From the NCBI RefSeq assembly GCF_024158915.1, contig NZ_JAMZGF010000003.1, forward strand, positions 62,001 to 126,000: a DNA stretch of 64,000 nucleotides, read 5' to 3'. Shown piece by piece: positions 36,319-44,817 of this stretch (position 1 is the first letter of the stretch; each line of letters opens with the position of its first letter). The translations under genes and the position numbers were made by a program. This DNA is from Chryseobacterium sp. S0630 (lineage in GTDB: Bacteria > Bacteroidota > Bacteroidia > Flavobacteriales > Weeksellaceae). The notes under the pieces are model-generated. The model had not been told where the DNA came from. It was given only the letters and a program-made list of their open reading frames with translations, and made no database searches.

Positions 36319-36520
36319 AAAAATATTTAGGTAGTGAAGAAGGTAAAAATAATATAAAATTTGATTCAAGTTAGCGATATCAAAATGTACCACAAAAATC
36401 GAAATTTCTTTAAACGGTGATGTATATGGCACAGGCATTGTTAATGTTAAAAGAAGTTTTGAAGAGAAAACTTGTTTAACACCACATCACTTTACTTATA
36501 ATTCATTTTGAACTTTTACC

Positions 36521-36547
36521 TCCCTATTGACACGGGAGGTTTTTTTA
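36521..36547 (+). terminator. Hairpin with T-run
   Basis: ACCTCCC and GGGAGGT surround a short loop (TATTGACAC) and are followed by a run of seven Ts. Confidence 0.7.
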
Positions 36548-36638
36548 TATAAGAATATCTCGGAGAAGAATATACATTTGATGTAATGATAGTAAGAAAC
36601 CTTGCTACCATTCATTACAAGAAAAAATAATAAATCAA

Positions 36639-36646
36639 TATCTTTG
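36639..36646 (+). promoter_or_regulatory. Putative -7 box of the HAD gene
   Basis: TATCTTTG matches TAnnTTTG, 59 nt before the ATG at 36705. Confidence 0.4.
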
Positions 36647-36704
36647 AAAAGAATAAGCAAATGATGATTCTGATGCAAACAGAAAATCGTTTTTAAATAA
36701 AATT

Positions 36705-37505
36705 ATGGAACAAATCAAATTAATTGTGACGGATATGGATGGAACCTTTCTCAATTCCAGCCATGAAATGAGTCCCGAGTTTGCAGAAGTTTACAAAGAA
36801 CTGAAAAAAAGGAATATCCTGTTTGTACCGGCAAGTGGCAGACAGATGCCGGGGATTACCCATTATTTTGAAGAAATAGAAAGTGAGATTGGTTTTATAG
36901 CTGAAAACGGCGGCTATGTTATCTATAAAGACCAGGAACTTTTTGCTGATATACTGGAATACAAATATATTGTTGAGATCATCAAAGCTGTTCGTGAAAT
37001 ACCAAGCGCAAAAGCTGTATTATCCGCTAAAAAAATGGCTTATTATGAGACCGAAGATCAGCAATTTGTAGATTTTTTCTCAAAGTATTATACCGAAAAT
37101 ATGAAAATGGATGATCTTACGAAAAAAATTGATGATACAGTTTTTAAAATAGCAGTCTATCATCCTGATGGTTCAGAAAAACACCTTTATCCCGCTCTTA
37201 AAAAATTTGAAGAATTCGGTCTCGAGGTAGTTATTTCAGGAGCGCATTGGCTGGATGTTATGAATAAAAATATCAATAAAGGGAATGCTCTTAAAATCTT
37301 ACAGAAATCTTTGGATATTTCTCCTGAAAATACAATGGCTTTCGGGGATTATATGAACGATATAGAAATGCTGAAGAATGCCAAATACTCTTATGCCATG
37401 AAAAATGCGCATCCGAATGTAAAGCAGATCGCTAATTTTGAAGCATGTACCAATGATAGCTTCGGGGTTCTGAAAACAATTAAAGATTATCTGCATTTGA
37501 ATTGA
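36705..37505 (+). CDS. Cof-type HAD-IIB sugar/nucleotide phosphatase
   Basis: A 266-aa hydrolase with motif I D-M-D-G-T (residues 10-14), motif III N-K-G-N-A-L-K and motif IV G-D-Y-M-N-D-I, all characteristic of the Cof subfamily that dephosphorylates sugar or flavin phosphates. Substrate not readable. It ends against a fragment of an isomerase gene on the other strand. Confidence 0.9.
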   Translation: MEQIKLIVTDMDGTFLNSSHEMSPEFAEVYKELKKRNILFVPASGRQMPGITHYFEEIESEIGFIAENGGYVIYKDQELFADILEYKYIVEIIKAVREIPSAKAVLSAKKMAYYETEDQQFVDFFSKYYTENMKMDDLTKKIDDTVFKIAVYHPDGSEKHLYPALKKFEEFGLEVVISGAHWLDVMNKNINKGNALKILQKSLDISPENTMAFGDYMNDIEMLKNAKYSYAMKNAHPNVKQIANFEACTNDSFGVLKTIKDYLHLN

Positions 37506-37538
37506 AATTTCCTGAAAACTATAATACCAGAAACACCA

Positions 37539-37718
37539 TTAAATATAAGGATATGAACAAGTCAACAGTATTTCCGGAATTGAAGAACTAAAGTTTTCGA
37601 AAACTAGATTCCCTTCAAAATTGATCCTTTTCAACACTGAAAAGAATTCTTGCCAATTGACGTTGCCTTCTCCCAATATATCCCGGTGAGATTCTTTAAC
37701 ATGAATATGTTTCAACAT
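37539..37718 (-). pseudogene. C-terminal fragment of a sugar-phosphate isomerase/epimerase
   Basis: A 59-residue minus-strand reading from ATG 37718, too short for the domain, contains H-I-H-V-K-E-S-H-R and G-E-G-N-V-N-W, then F-E-G-N-L-V-F-E-N-F. This is the C-terminal pattern of xylose isomerase-like TIM-barrel proteins (metal-binding H-x-H and the last E). The frame stays open upstream to about 37740 but the rest of the gene is missing. It is probably the remains of a deleted gene. Confidence 0.55.
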
Positions 37719-38110
37719 TTTCCGGATCTGATAATCGGGGCATAAAAATTATTTTCTCCTGTTTTTCAATTAAATACTAATTTTATTGTAATGCTAAAGT
37801 AAATTTATCTTAAAAGTACTTTTACAAGATGATTGTAATAAATTTCGTATTTTTACAACATAGAGTTACGAAGGCAATACTTTGAAAGCAAGTGAAATGC
37901 GCAACATTACCAAATCGTTACCTTTATTTTGCAAAACCTCGCAAACCATTATTCAATAACGTTTCTGTAGAGAATGTCCTACTTATATATTAAAAATAGG
38001 ATATGAAGAGATAATGATTTTATGATGAAAATTAATATTTCAGAAAATGAATTTTAAGGAAAAATATTAATTAAAAAAATACATTGAAATTACCAATACT
38101 TACGGCATGA

Positions 38111-38270
38111 ATTAACAGGTCGCTCCTCTGGAGCTATAATTTTAAAACAAATACGTCCTATTAACAGTTAGCTCCTATTGGAGCTGAATTTGATCCCATC
38201 GGGATCTACTGTTAATAGAAAAAATGAAGTCTCCGTAATAAATAAAGCTCCAGAGGAGCGATCTGTTAAT
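38111..38270. repeat. Nested inverted repeat
   Basis: Outer 25-bp arms (38111-38135 and 38246-38270) are complementary except for one G-T position. Inside lie TATTAACAGT (38159-38168) with ACTGTTAATA (38208-38217), the small hairpin AGCTCC/GGAGCT (38170-38185) and GATCCC/GGGATC (38192-38206). Such REP-like units are typical of intergenic DNA in this group; no transposase gene is near. Confidence 0.7.
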
Positions 38271-38397
38271 TATCCTTTAATCTAATTGGACACAATGCTT
38301 AAAAATATAGTCCATAATGAAATACTATTTTAATGCTCTTAAAAATGTCTAATGTTTTTAGGCACGGAAAATGATTTACTTTTTAAAATTGATTTTA

Positions 38398-39360
38398 ATG
38401 AAAAAGATAGCTAAAGTGTTGACCTTAGGATTATTTATTTTATGTTTATATTTTGTGGAGGGGCAGACTCCTCAGAATTATATTTATACTTCCTCGGGAG
38501 ATCTGCATGGAATTGAAAAGATGATTACCCGTAAAGATATTGGCGGAGTACAGATTGTCTACAACTGGAAGGCTTTGGAAACATCAAAAGATGTATATGA
38601 TTTTTCTGTTATTGAGAAAGATCTGAATTATCTGACGAGCCTCAACAAAAAACTATTTATCCAGCTTCAGGACAGATTTTTTGAGCCACAGGCAAAATAT
38701 ATCCCTGAGTATGTGTTGAAAGATAAAGAGTATACAGGAGGATTGGTTCCTCAGTATGATAATCCGGGTGAAAATAAACCTGTTGGAAATGGTTGGGCTA
38801 CCCAGCAATGGAATCCAGCGGTCCGAATGAGATTTCAGAAACTGATAGGAGAGCTGGCAAAGAAATTTGATGGAAAAATTCAAGGGATTAATCTTCCGGA
38901 AACAGCGATAGATATTGATATGAAAAAAGACAAAACAGGCTTTAGCTGCGACCGTTATTTTCAGGCCGAATTGGAAAATTTAAAATTTGCAAGAACTGCT
39001 TTCCACCAGTCTTACGTATTGCAATATGTCAATTTCTTTCCGTGTGAATGGGAAAATGATCACCAGTATATGTCCAGACTGTTCGAGTTTGCTTATAAAA
39101 ATAATATCGGATTGGGTGGACCCGATATTGTTCCGGATAAAGAAGCACAAATGAAAAATTCTTATCCTTTTTTTAATCAATACAAAGGAAAGCTTTCTCT
39201 GGTTGCCATGGCCGTTCAGGAGCCGACGCTGACGTATAAAAACCCGAAAACGAAGAAACCTTTTACAAAAGAAGAATTTACAGAATATGCTGAAAAATAT
39301 CTTGGCGTTAACATTATTTTCTGGAGTGTGGAATCTCCCTGGTTGGGAGATCCCAGTTAA
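38398..39360 (+). CDS. Secreted TIM-barrel protein, glycosidase-like
   Basis: About 320 aa from the ATG at 38398, which gives a clean signal peptide (M-K-K-I-A-K...E-G-Q); an ATG at 38371 in frame adds nine residues. The protein has features of a (beta/alpha)8 glycosidase: V-Y-N-W, F-I-Q-L-Q-D-R, G-I-N-L-P-E-T (possible acid/base Glu) and A-M-A-V-Q-E-P (possible nucleophile Glu). I cannot place it in a numbered family. It is preceded by an inverted repeat and convergent with the DUF4256 gene. Confidence 0.6.
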   Translation: MKKIAKVLTLGLFILCLYFVEGQTPQNYIYTSSGDLHGIEKMITRKDIGGVQIVYNWKALETSKDVYDFSVIEKDLNYLTSLNKKLFIQLQDRFFEPQAKYIPEYVLKDKEYTGGLVPQYDNPGENKPVGNGWATQQWNPAVRMRFQKLIGELAKKFDGKIQGINLPETAIDIDMKKDKTGFSCDRYFQAELENLKFARTAFHQSYVLQYVNFFPCEWENDHQYMSRLFEFAYKNNIGLGGPDIVPDKEAQMKNSYPFFNQYKGKLSLVAMAVQEPTLTYKNPKTKKPFTKEEFTEYAEKYLGVNIIFWSVESPWLGDPS

Positions 39361-39370
39361 TAATTCCCCT

Positions 39371-39925
39371 TTATACTTTTAATGCTCCTCTGAAGCCTCT
39401 TGCTGCATAATAAGAATCTGCACCGTTGTGGTAAGTAAATACAGTATTGTATCGTCTGTCACAGAAAATAGCGCCTCCAAGTTCACGGATATGCGATGGT
39501 GTTTTGATCCAGCTTGAAGTCTTCAGATCAAATTTCCCCAATTCCTGAAGATGACGATATTCTTCCTCTGTCAAAAGTTCAATGCCCATTTCAGAAGCGG
39601 TATCAATGACATTGCTTTCCGGTTTGTTGGCTTTTCTGGCATCCCAGGCAGGATAATCATAACATAAGCTTCGGCGTTTGGGACTTTCGGGAGAGCAATC
39701 AACAAAGGAGTATTCATCCGTTTTTTTATTATAATCTACCACGTCGGGTTCACCTTCTGTGGTTTCCATTTCGTATAAAGACCGGATCTTTTCGGGATTG
39801 GCTTCCAGTTTTTGCTGGATTTTTTCCCATTTCAGGTCTTTATGACGGTTCATATTTTTTTCGAAACGGGCTTTTAGTGTTTTCAAAAGTTCGTTGATTT
39901 GTTCCTGGGTCAGTTTATTTTTCAT
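39371..39925 (-). CDS. DUF4256 protein
   Basis: A 184-aa soluble protein with the recognisable family features G-E-P-D-V-V, S-F-V-D-C-S-P-E-S-P, W-D-A-R-K, F-C-D-R-R-Y and Y-Y-A-A-R-G-F-R-G. The family is widespread and of unknown function. A stand-alone gene. Confidence 0.88.
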   Translation of the reverse strand: MKNKLTQEQINELLKTLKARFEKNMNRHKDLKWEKIQQKLEANPEKIRSLYEMETTEGEPDVVDYNKKTDEYSFVDCSPESPKRRSLCYDYPAWDARKANKPESNVIDTASEMGIELLTEEEYRHLQELGKFDLKTSSWIKTPSHIRELGGAIFCDRRYNTVFTYHNGADSYYAARGFRGALKV

Positions 39926-40059
39926 GTCAAATTTTATTTTGTTATGTTGATTGTTGTTGTTGGAAATCGCGAAGACGCAAATTTTATTAATAATGGCTTG
40001 TTTAAAGACGCAAGGATTTTATCTGCGATAAAATTTCTGACCGTTAATCTATAAAATTA

Positions 40060-40458
40060 TTAATCAGTAATAGTAATTTTTCTTTCTACAGGTCTGAAAT
40101 ACCAGGAAATAAGAACCAATACCAATAATAATACCGCTGGAAAAGTTCGTCCTGCCGTGTCACCAACGATAAGATGGGAAATTACAGCGCCTGACATGAC
40201 AAAGAAAAATCCTGCATACGCCCATTCTTTTAAAAGCAGACGCTTAGGAATTAAGATGGCAATAACGCCCAGAATTTTCCAGACTCCGATGATAGTCATC
40301 AGATAAGAAGGGTAGCCGAGATTGGTAAAATTAGCCAGTTCATCTTTGTTTTTCATCAGTTGGACAATGGCTGTTGAAACCATTCCCAAAGCCATCCAAA
40401 GGGTGAATATCCAATAGATGATTTTTGTTCTTTTTTGTGATGGTTGTGGTGTGTTCAT
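40060..40458 (-). CDS. DoxX-like membrane protein
   Basis: A 132-aa protein with four membrane helices and the pattern L-G-Y-P-S-Y-L-M-T-I-I-G-V-W-K-I-L-G of DoxX-like proteins. Small proteins of this type are often found with AHSA1 and ArsR genes, as here. It is followed by a Chryseobacterium-type 'gcgaagacgcaa' intergenic repeat and a small hairpin at 40018-40031. Confidence 0.85.
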   Translation of the reverse strand: MNTPQPSQKRTKIIYWIFTLWMALGMVSTAIVQLMKNKDELANFTNLGYPSYLMTIIGVWKILGVIAILIPKRLLLKEWAYAGFFFVMSGAVISHLIVGDTAGRTFPAVLLLVLVLISWYFRPVERKITITD

Positions 40459-40476
40459 GATTGTTTTTTTATATAA

Positions 40477-41055
40477 TTAGTCGTTTAAACCTATTCCGTC
40501 CATGATTTGTGGAATGCATTTTTCAATGCGTGCTTCACGGGTTTTGGACTGTTTGGCAGAAGAAAAGTGGAGTAGATAGGCTCTTTGCCTTCCGGGAGTT
40601 AATGCTTTAAAAGCTTCCTGTAATGCAGGATTCTGATCCAGTTTCTCTTGAAATTCTTCAGCCATTTCAAACTCTTTTGTTTTCTTCATTTCCACTTTAG
40701 CACCTGATTCTTCTATTTCAACGGCTTGAAACATATAAGAGCGAAGAACTTCCTCCAAATCATTAATTTGCGCTACCTCAGTAAAACGAATCTGTCTTGC
40801 GGCCTGTACATTTTTAGACTGCTGAATCAGGATATTGTCAGGATCTTTCATCAAAGCTCCTTTAAAGAAGAGCAGCGCACAATATTCTTTAAAACCATGA
40901 ATCAGGAAAATATTTTTCCCTTCATAGGTATAACAGGGACAGCCCCATTTTAGATCTTCTACAAGCTCAGTACTAAGGGCAATAGCTCTTAATTTTTCAA
41001 ATTCTTCCTGCCATTGTCCGGCATTTTCGAAGAAAAAATTAACTTTTGGATTCAT
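40477..41055 (-). CDS. YdeI/OmpD-associated family protein
   Basis: A 192-aa protein with an N-terminal DUF1801-like part (W-G-C-P-C-Y-T-Y-E-G-K-N) and a C-terminal YdeI part with L-T-P-G-R-Q-R-A-Y-L-L-H-F-S-S-A-K-Q-S-K-T-R-E-A-R-I in successive short blocks. Function unclear; members are induced by stress. It lies 18 nt before the DoxX-like gene and likely shares its transcript. Confidence 0.88.
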   Translation of the reverse strand: MNPKVNFFFENAGQWQEEFEKLRAIALSTELVEDLKWGCPCYTYEGKNIFLIHGFKEYCALLFFKGALMKDPDNILIQQSKNVQAARQIRFTEVAQINDLEEVLRSYMFQAVEIEESGAKVEMKKTKEFEMAEEFQEKLDQNPALQEAFKALTPGRQRAYLLHFSSAKQSKTREARIEKCIPQIMDGIGLND

Positions 41056-41071
41056 TGTGTGGTATGTTTGA

Positions 41072-41278
41072 GGGTTATTTAGGTTAGAGGGTTTGAGAGT
41101 ATTAGAGTGGGAGGGTTTTGGGATGCGGGATGCGAGATTCGGGTTATTTAGGTTAGAGGGTTTGAGGGTATTAGAGTGGGAGAGTTTTGGGATGCGGGAT
41201 GCGAGATTCGGGTTATTTAGGTTAGAGGGTTTGAGAGTATTAGAGTGGGAGAGTTTCGGGATGCGAGATTCGGGTTAT
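41072..41278. repeat. 69-bp tandem repeats
   Basis: Three consecutive copies start at 41072, 41141 and 41210 (period 69 bp); the third has a 7-bp deletion and a last partial start is at 41272. Copies share the words GGTTAGAGGGTTTGAG and GGGATGCGAGATTC. As 69 is a multiple of three, one frame gives a repeated peptide, which is not a real gene. A related degenerate copy lies at about 41836-41890. Confidence 0.9.
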
Positions 41279-41352
41279 TCAGGGTAGTATATAAACCTCG
41301 AACCTCGTATCTCGTATTTTTGATTTAAATATTTCCTATAACCTATTATCTG

Positions 41353-41817
41353 CTACCTGCTACCTAATATCTCCTGCAAACGATTATGCGCCATATTAAT
41401 CCCCTGTGCAAAAGGCATTTTCAGGTGCTGATCTCTGAAGTCTACAGATTTATAAATGGTTTGGATTGTGATTTTGCTGGTGGTATCCGTTAATTTTTCA
41501 AATTCTAAAAACTCGATCTGAGCCGGAAAAGGGGTGTTTTCCATCTGGAAAGTTCTTATAATTTTCTCATTCTGAACAATATCATGAATCGTTCCATTGG
41601 CACTGAAAACCACATCGCCCTGAGGATTTGATGTTTCGAAGCGGTAACTTCCATGTTGCTTATTTTCAAATTGGGTTACTTTCGTTCCCATCCATTGCTC
41701 GAACAATTCAGCTTCTGTATACGCTTTGAAAAGAAGTTCTACGGGAAGATCAAATTCTCTGATGATGAAGATTTCCTGTTTTCCGTCTTCTGCGTGGATT
41801 TTTGTTTTAAGTTCCAT
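41353..41817 (-). CDS. SRPBCC (AHSA1-type) domain protein
   Basis: A 154-aa protein of the START/AHSA1 fold, with F-D-L-P-V-E-L-L-F-K-A-Y-T-E, W-M-G and F-R-D-Q-H-L-K as typical parts. These proteins commonly pair with an ArsR regulator, found 185 nt upstream on the same strand. Ligand unknown. Confidence 0.88.
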   Translation of the reverse strand: MELKTKIHAEDGKQEIFIIREFDLPVELLFKAYTEAELFEQWMGTKVTQFENKQHGSYRFETSNPQGDVVFSANGTIHDIVQNEKIIRTFQMENTPFPAQIEFLEFEKLTDTTSKITIQTIYKSVDFRDQHLKMPFAQGINMAHNRLQEILGSR

Positions 41818-41835
41818 ATTTTGGTTTTTTTTTAG

Positions 41836-42000
41836 TTTGAGGGTATTAGAGTATTAGAGTTTGAGGGTTCGGGATGCGAGATCCGGGTTTTTGTGTTTAC
41901 GAGGGTCGAGTTATTTTAAATTGCAATTCATTTATCCAATCTATCTCGGAACCTGCCCTGCGAAACCCCAATACCCCGAAATACGTATCTCGCACTTTGC
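41836..42000. repeat. Degenerate copy of the tandem repeat words
   Basis: The stretch between the SRPBCC and ArsR genes contains GAGGGTATTAGAG and GGGATGCGAGAT words from the 69-bp repeat, plus a near-reverse-complement CGTATCTCGCA near 41981. It looks like expansion of the same simple repeat family. Confidence 0.6.
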
Positions 42001-42001
42001 A

Positions 42002-42328
42002 TCACGCTTCTCTATTCTGATACGCTTTCATCACACTTTCCAGCTTGTTGAATTTCTCGTCCCACATTTTGCGGAAAGGTTCTATAAAATCGGCTATTTC
42101 TTTCATTTTATTGGGATTTAGGTGATAGATAATTTCTCTGCCGTTTTGTTCAGATCGCAGCAGTTCACATTCTGTAAGGATCTGGAGATGCTTTGAAACA
42201 GTGGGTCTTGCCGTATCAAAATTGGAGGCAATGGCTCCCGCTGTCATCGACTGTGTCGCTACCAATATCAATATAGATCGTCTTGTAGGATCTGCTATCG
42301 CCTGAAATACATCTCTTCTTAAATTCAT
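42002..42328 (-). CDS. ArsR-family transcriptional regulator
   Basis: A 108-aa winged-HTH repressor ([28 protein letters not shown]). No cysteine metal site of the ArsR type is visible. It is at the head of the ArsR-SRPBCC-YdeI-DoxX series. Two operator-like palindromes surround its promoter, which suggests autoregulation. Confidence 0.92.
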   Translation of the reverse strand: MNLRRDVFQAIADPTRRSILILVATQSMTAGAIASNFDTARPTVSKHLQILTECELLRSEQNGREIIYHLNPNKMKEIADFIEPFRKMWDEKFNKLESVMKAYQNREA

Positions 42329-42330
42329 CG

Positions 42331-42374
42331 TGTAGTTATTTGACTACAAATATAAATGTAGTTATTCAGCTACG
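42331..42374 (-). promoter_or_regulatory. Promoter and twin operators of the ArsR gene
   Basis: The minus-strand -7 box TATATTTG (plus strand CAAATATA, 42347-42354) lies between two copies of the imperfect palindrome TGTAGTTATT..CTAC, at 42331-42348 and 42357-42374. Each copy has GTAG/CTAC ends. A dimeric regulator bound to both would cover the promoter. Confidence 0.6.
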
Positions 42375-42410
42375 CAAATATTTTGTAATAAATTTTTGAT
42401 TGTAATGAAA

Positions 42411-42448
42411 AAAGCTCAACAATATAATGAAATACATTGTTGAGCTTT
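42411..42448 (-). terminator. Terminator of prc
   Basis: AAAGCTCAACAAT (42411-42423) pairs with ATTGTTGAGCTTT (42436-42448), a perfect 13-bp stem. It follows the minus-strand prc gene and its A-rich side at 42405-42410 gives the U-run. Confidence 0.75.
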
Positions 42449-42478
42449 GAATTTTTATATGAAAATAGGGAAGTATGC

Positions 42479-44593
42479 TTAAGATCTTACTTCCAGATCT
42501 TCAACTATATTTATGGCTTCCTGTAGATAGAGGTCTTTTTGCAGATTTTTAATCCATACCTCCGATTTGTTTTTGAATGCTGCGTCATTTTTTTCTCTTT
42601 CGATATCCTTTGGATACATGGTAAATGTAAGACCGCTTTCTAATGTTTTTAATCCTTTGAATTTATCATCCTGAGTTTTTCTCTGCTTCATCAGATCGCT
42701 ATATTTCTGAATGCTCAAAGGCACTGTTTTTTCCTTACCCAGATTTTCTTTCCATTGGGCATATTCAAGTAATAGCTTATAATTATCATTTTTAGCAATC
42801 CTATCTGCACTTACTTTCTGCAAAGCCTGGATATTGAAAAAGTTTTGTCTGTTAAAGCTTGTTCCCTGTATTTTATCCCAGGCTAAGGCATAGTCGTCAT
42901 ATTTTTCACCAATGTCTGCATAAGAAAAGATATCTTTCATCTGGATATCTGAGCTTACTCCTTTTCTCTGTGTAGACTCTCCGGTGATTCTATAATATTT
43001 CTGAATGGTTAGTTTTATGGAACCAAAATCTTCCTCAGTATTTAAAAACCTGTTCAAATCTACAAATACCTGTACCGTTCCTTTTCCATACGAAACAGGA
43101 GAGCCCATGATAACTGCTCTTCCGTAATCCTGCATCACACCGGCTAAAATTTCTGCTGCGGAAGCAGACAATTCATTCTGCAGAATCACAAGTGGACCAT
43201 TCCAGATGGGAGCTTCGTTTTTATTTTTTAAAGTGGTAATCTTTCCATTTCCGTCCTTCACCTGCACATAAGGGCCTGCATCCATGAAAAGCCCCATAAT
43301 ATCACCAACTTCAGATAAAGAACCGCCAGAGTTCCCTCTAAGATCCAAAACAATTCCCTGGATATTTTGTTCTTTAAGCTTGATGATTTCTTTTTTAATG
43401 TCATCAGAAGCATTTCTGCCATCTTTATCTTCAAAATCGGCATTGAACTTAGGTAAATTAATAAGTCCGTATTTTTTATCGGATGCATTGATGATAATAC
43501 TCTTAGCAAAAGTATCTTCAATCGATATTTCTTCACGGATTATGGTTACATCCTGAATCGTTCCGTCTTTTTTCTGTACGGTTAAAGTGATTGGCGTTCC
43601 TTTTTCACCTCTGATTAATTTGATAGCCTCGCTGGAAAGCATATCTACAACATTTACAGGATCAGTATCCGGAGTAGATTTTATTTTTAAGATCTTATCA
43701 CCTTCAGTCAGCTGCTTGGTCTTCCATGCCGGAGCTCCAATGGATAATGTACCGATATAGAGGTTTCCTTTCTTCTCCTGAATCACGGCACCTATCCCGA
43801 TGATCTTTCCTTTGAAATCCATATCAAAATCTTTCTTTCCCTGCGGCGAATAATAATTGGTATGTGGATCGAAAATATGAGTATACGCATTGATGTATAC
43901 GGTAAACCAATCCATTTTTTGCCTTTTTCTGAATCTGATAAATTTTTCTTCCAGAAGATCTTTAACATTTTCTGTCGCTTTTTTTATCTTTTCATCCTGG
44001 CTCAGGACTTCAGGCTTACTGTTGTTTTCTTTATTATCAGAATCTTTCTTCTTCTTTTCTTCGCTTTTCCTGTTCATGGATTCTATCTCCTGCAGAATAT
44101 TGTATTTCACATATTTCCTCCATTCATTGTACTGTTGTTGCTTATTGGCAGGTGCATTTTTCAGTTTGGGCTCTAAAGTCAGTATTTCATCTTCTTCCAG
44201 ATTGATGGGTTTACTGAAAATGTCTTTGGTCATTTTATCAATTTCATCAATCCTTTGATACAATTTATCGACTGTCAGTTTATAAAAAGTCAAATCTCCG
44301 GTGTTCAGATAATCGTCCAGTTTGGTTTCATATTTACGAAACTCATCCATATCAGATTGCAGGAAATAGGTTTTTGTAGGATCTATTGATTCAAAATACT
44401 GCTTATACACTTCTTTTGAATACGCATCATTAATAGGTTTGGGGCTGTAATGCAGATAAGACAAAATATTCTTTGTATTGACCATGATGATCTGCATCTT
44501 TTCTTCTTCATTGAGGGGAGGGCGGAAACCGAACACGAAAAATGTAAGCGGAAGAAGAAGTAATAAACGAACGGTTCTAAAATTTTTCAACAT
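42479..44593 (-). CDS. prc: Tail-specific protease (Prc, S41 family)
   Basis: A 704-aa periplasmic protease. A signal peptide is followed by a helical N-terminal region, a PDZ domain (about 250-340), and the S41 catalytic part with Ser in L-S-A-S-A-A-E near residue 476 and Lys in Y-G-K-G-T-V near 501, then a DUF3340-type C-terminus. It degrades periplasmic proteins from their C-terminal tails. It stands alone and is complete. Confidence 0.92.
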   Translation of the reverse strand: MLKNFRTVRLLLLLPLTFFVFGFRPPLNEEEKMQIIMVNTKNILSYLHYSPKPINDAYSKEVYKQYFESIDPTKTYFLQSDMDEFRKYETKLDDYLNTGDLTFYKLTVDKLYQRIDEIDKMTKDIFSKPINLEEDEILTLEPKLKNAPANKQQQYNEWRKYVKYNILQEIESMNRKSEEKKKKDSDNKENNSKPEVLSQDEKIKKATENVKDLLEEKFIRFRKRQKMDWFTVYINAYTHIFDPHTNYYSPQGKKDFDMDFKGKIIGIGAVIQEKKGNLYIGTLSIGAPAWKTKQLTEGDKILKIKSTPDTDPVNVVDMLSSEAIKLIRGEKGTPITLTVQKKDGTIQDVTIIREEISIEDTFAKSIIINASDKKYGLINLPKFNADFEDKDGRNASDDIKKEIIKLKEQNIQGIVLDLRGNSGGSLSEVGDIMGLFMDAGPYVQVKDGNGKITTLKNKNEAPIWNGPLVILQNELSASAAEILAGVMQDYGRAVIMGSPVSYGKGTVQVFVDLNRFLNTEEDFGSIKLTIQKYYRITGESTQRKGVSSDIQMKDIFSYADIGEKYDDYALAWDKIQGTSFNRQNFFNIQALQKVSADRIAKNDNYKLLLEYAQWKENLGKEKTVPLSIQKYSDLMKQRKTQDDKFKGLKTLESGLTFTMYPKDIEREKNDAAFKNKSEVWIKNLQKDLYLQEAINIVEDLEVRS

Positions 44594-44817
44594 ATTTCTG
44601 ATTGTGCTTTTAATTGAAAACTATGCTTGTTTTGTTGTTATTAATTGATCTATTTTTAATTTAATGATTGAAAATAGCAGTAAACAAGAGTTTTCAATAT
44701 GCTTTTATAAAATCATGTGAATGTATGAAAAATATTGATAATAAGTAGTTGTGGAGTGAGATTTTAAGATAAGTTTAAGGTTTCTTTTATAATTAATGTT
44801 AGTTAATTTTATTTCAA

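Larger units (their letters stand above)
36319..36704. other. Intergenic stretch with gene debris and terminator
   Basis: A plus-strand frame ending in a stop near 36512 gives a protein-like stretch (N-G-D-V-Y-G-T-G-I-V-N-V) without a start codon, perhaps the tail of a lost gene. A hairpin with CCTCCC/GGGAGG and a T-run lies at 36521-36547. The -7 box TATCTTTG at 36639-36646 probably serves the HAD gene at 36705. Confidence 0.4.

Noticed and set aside
41093..41287. 64-aa ORF with three repeats of a 23-residue unit
   Set aside because: It is only a translation of the 69-bp tandem DNA repeat; the deletion in the third copy and the absence of a start context argue against coding.
43862..44258. 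Two plus-strand ORFs of 104 and 122 aa inside prc
   Set aside because: They are antisense readings of the helical N-terminal region of Prc, rich in F/L/S as expected for such shadows.
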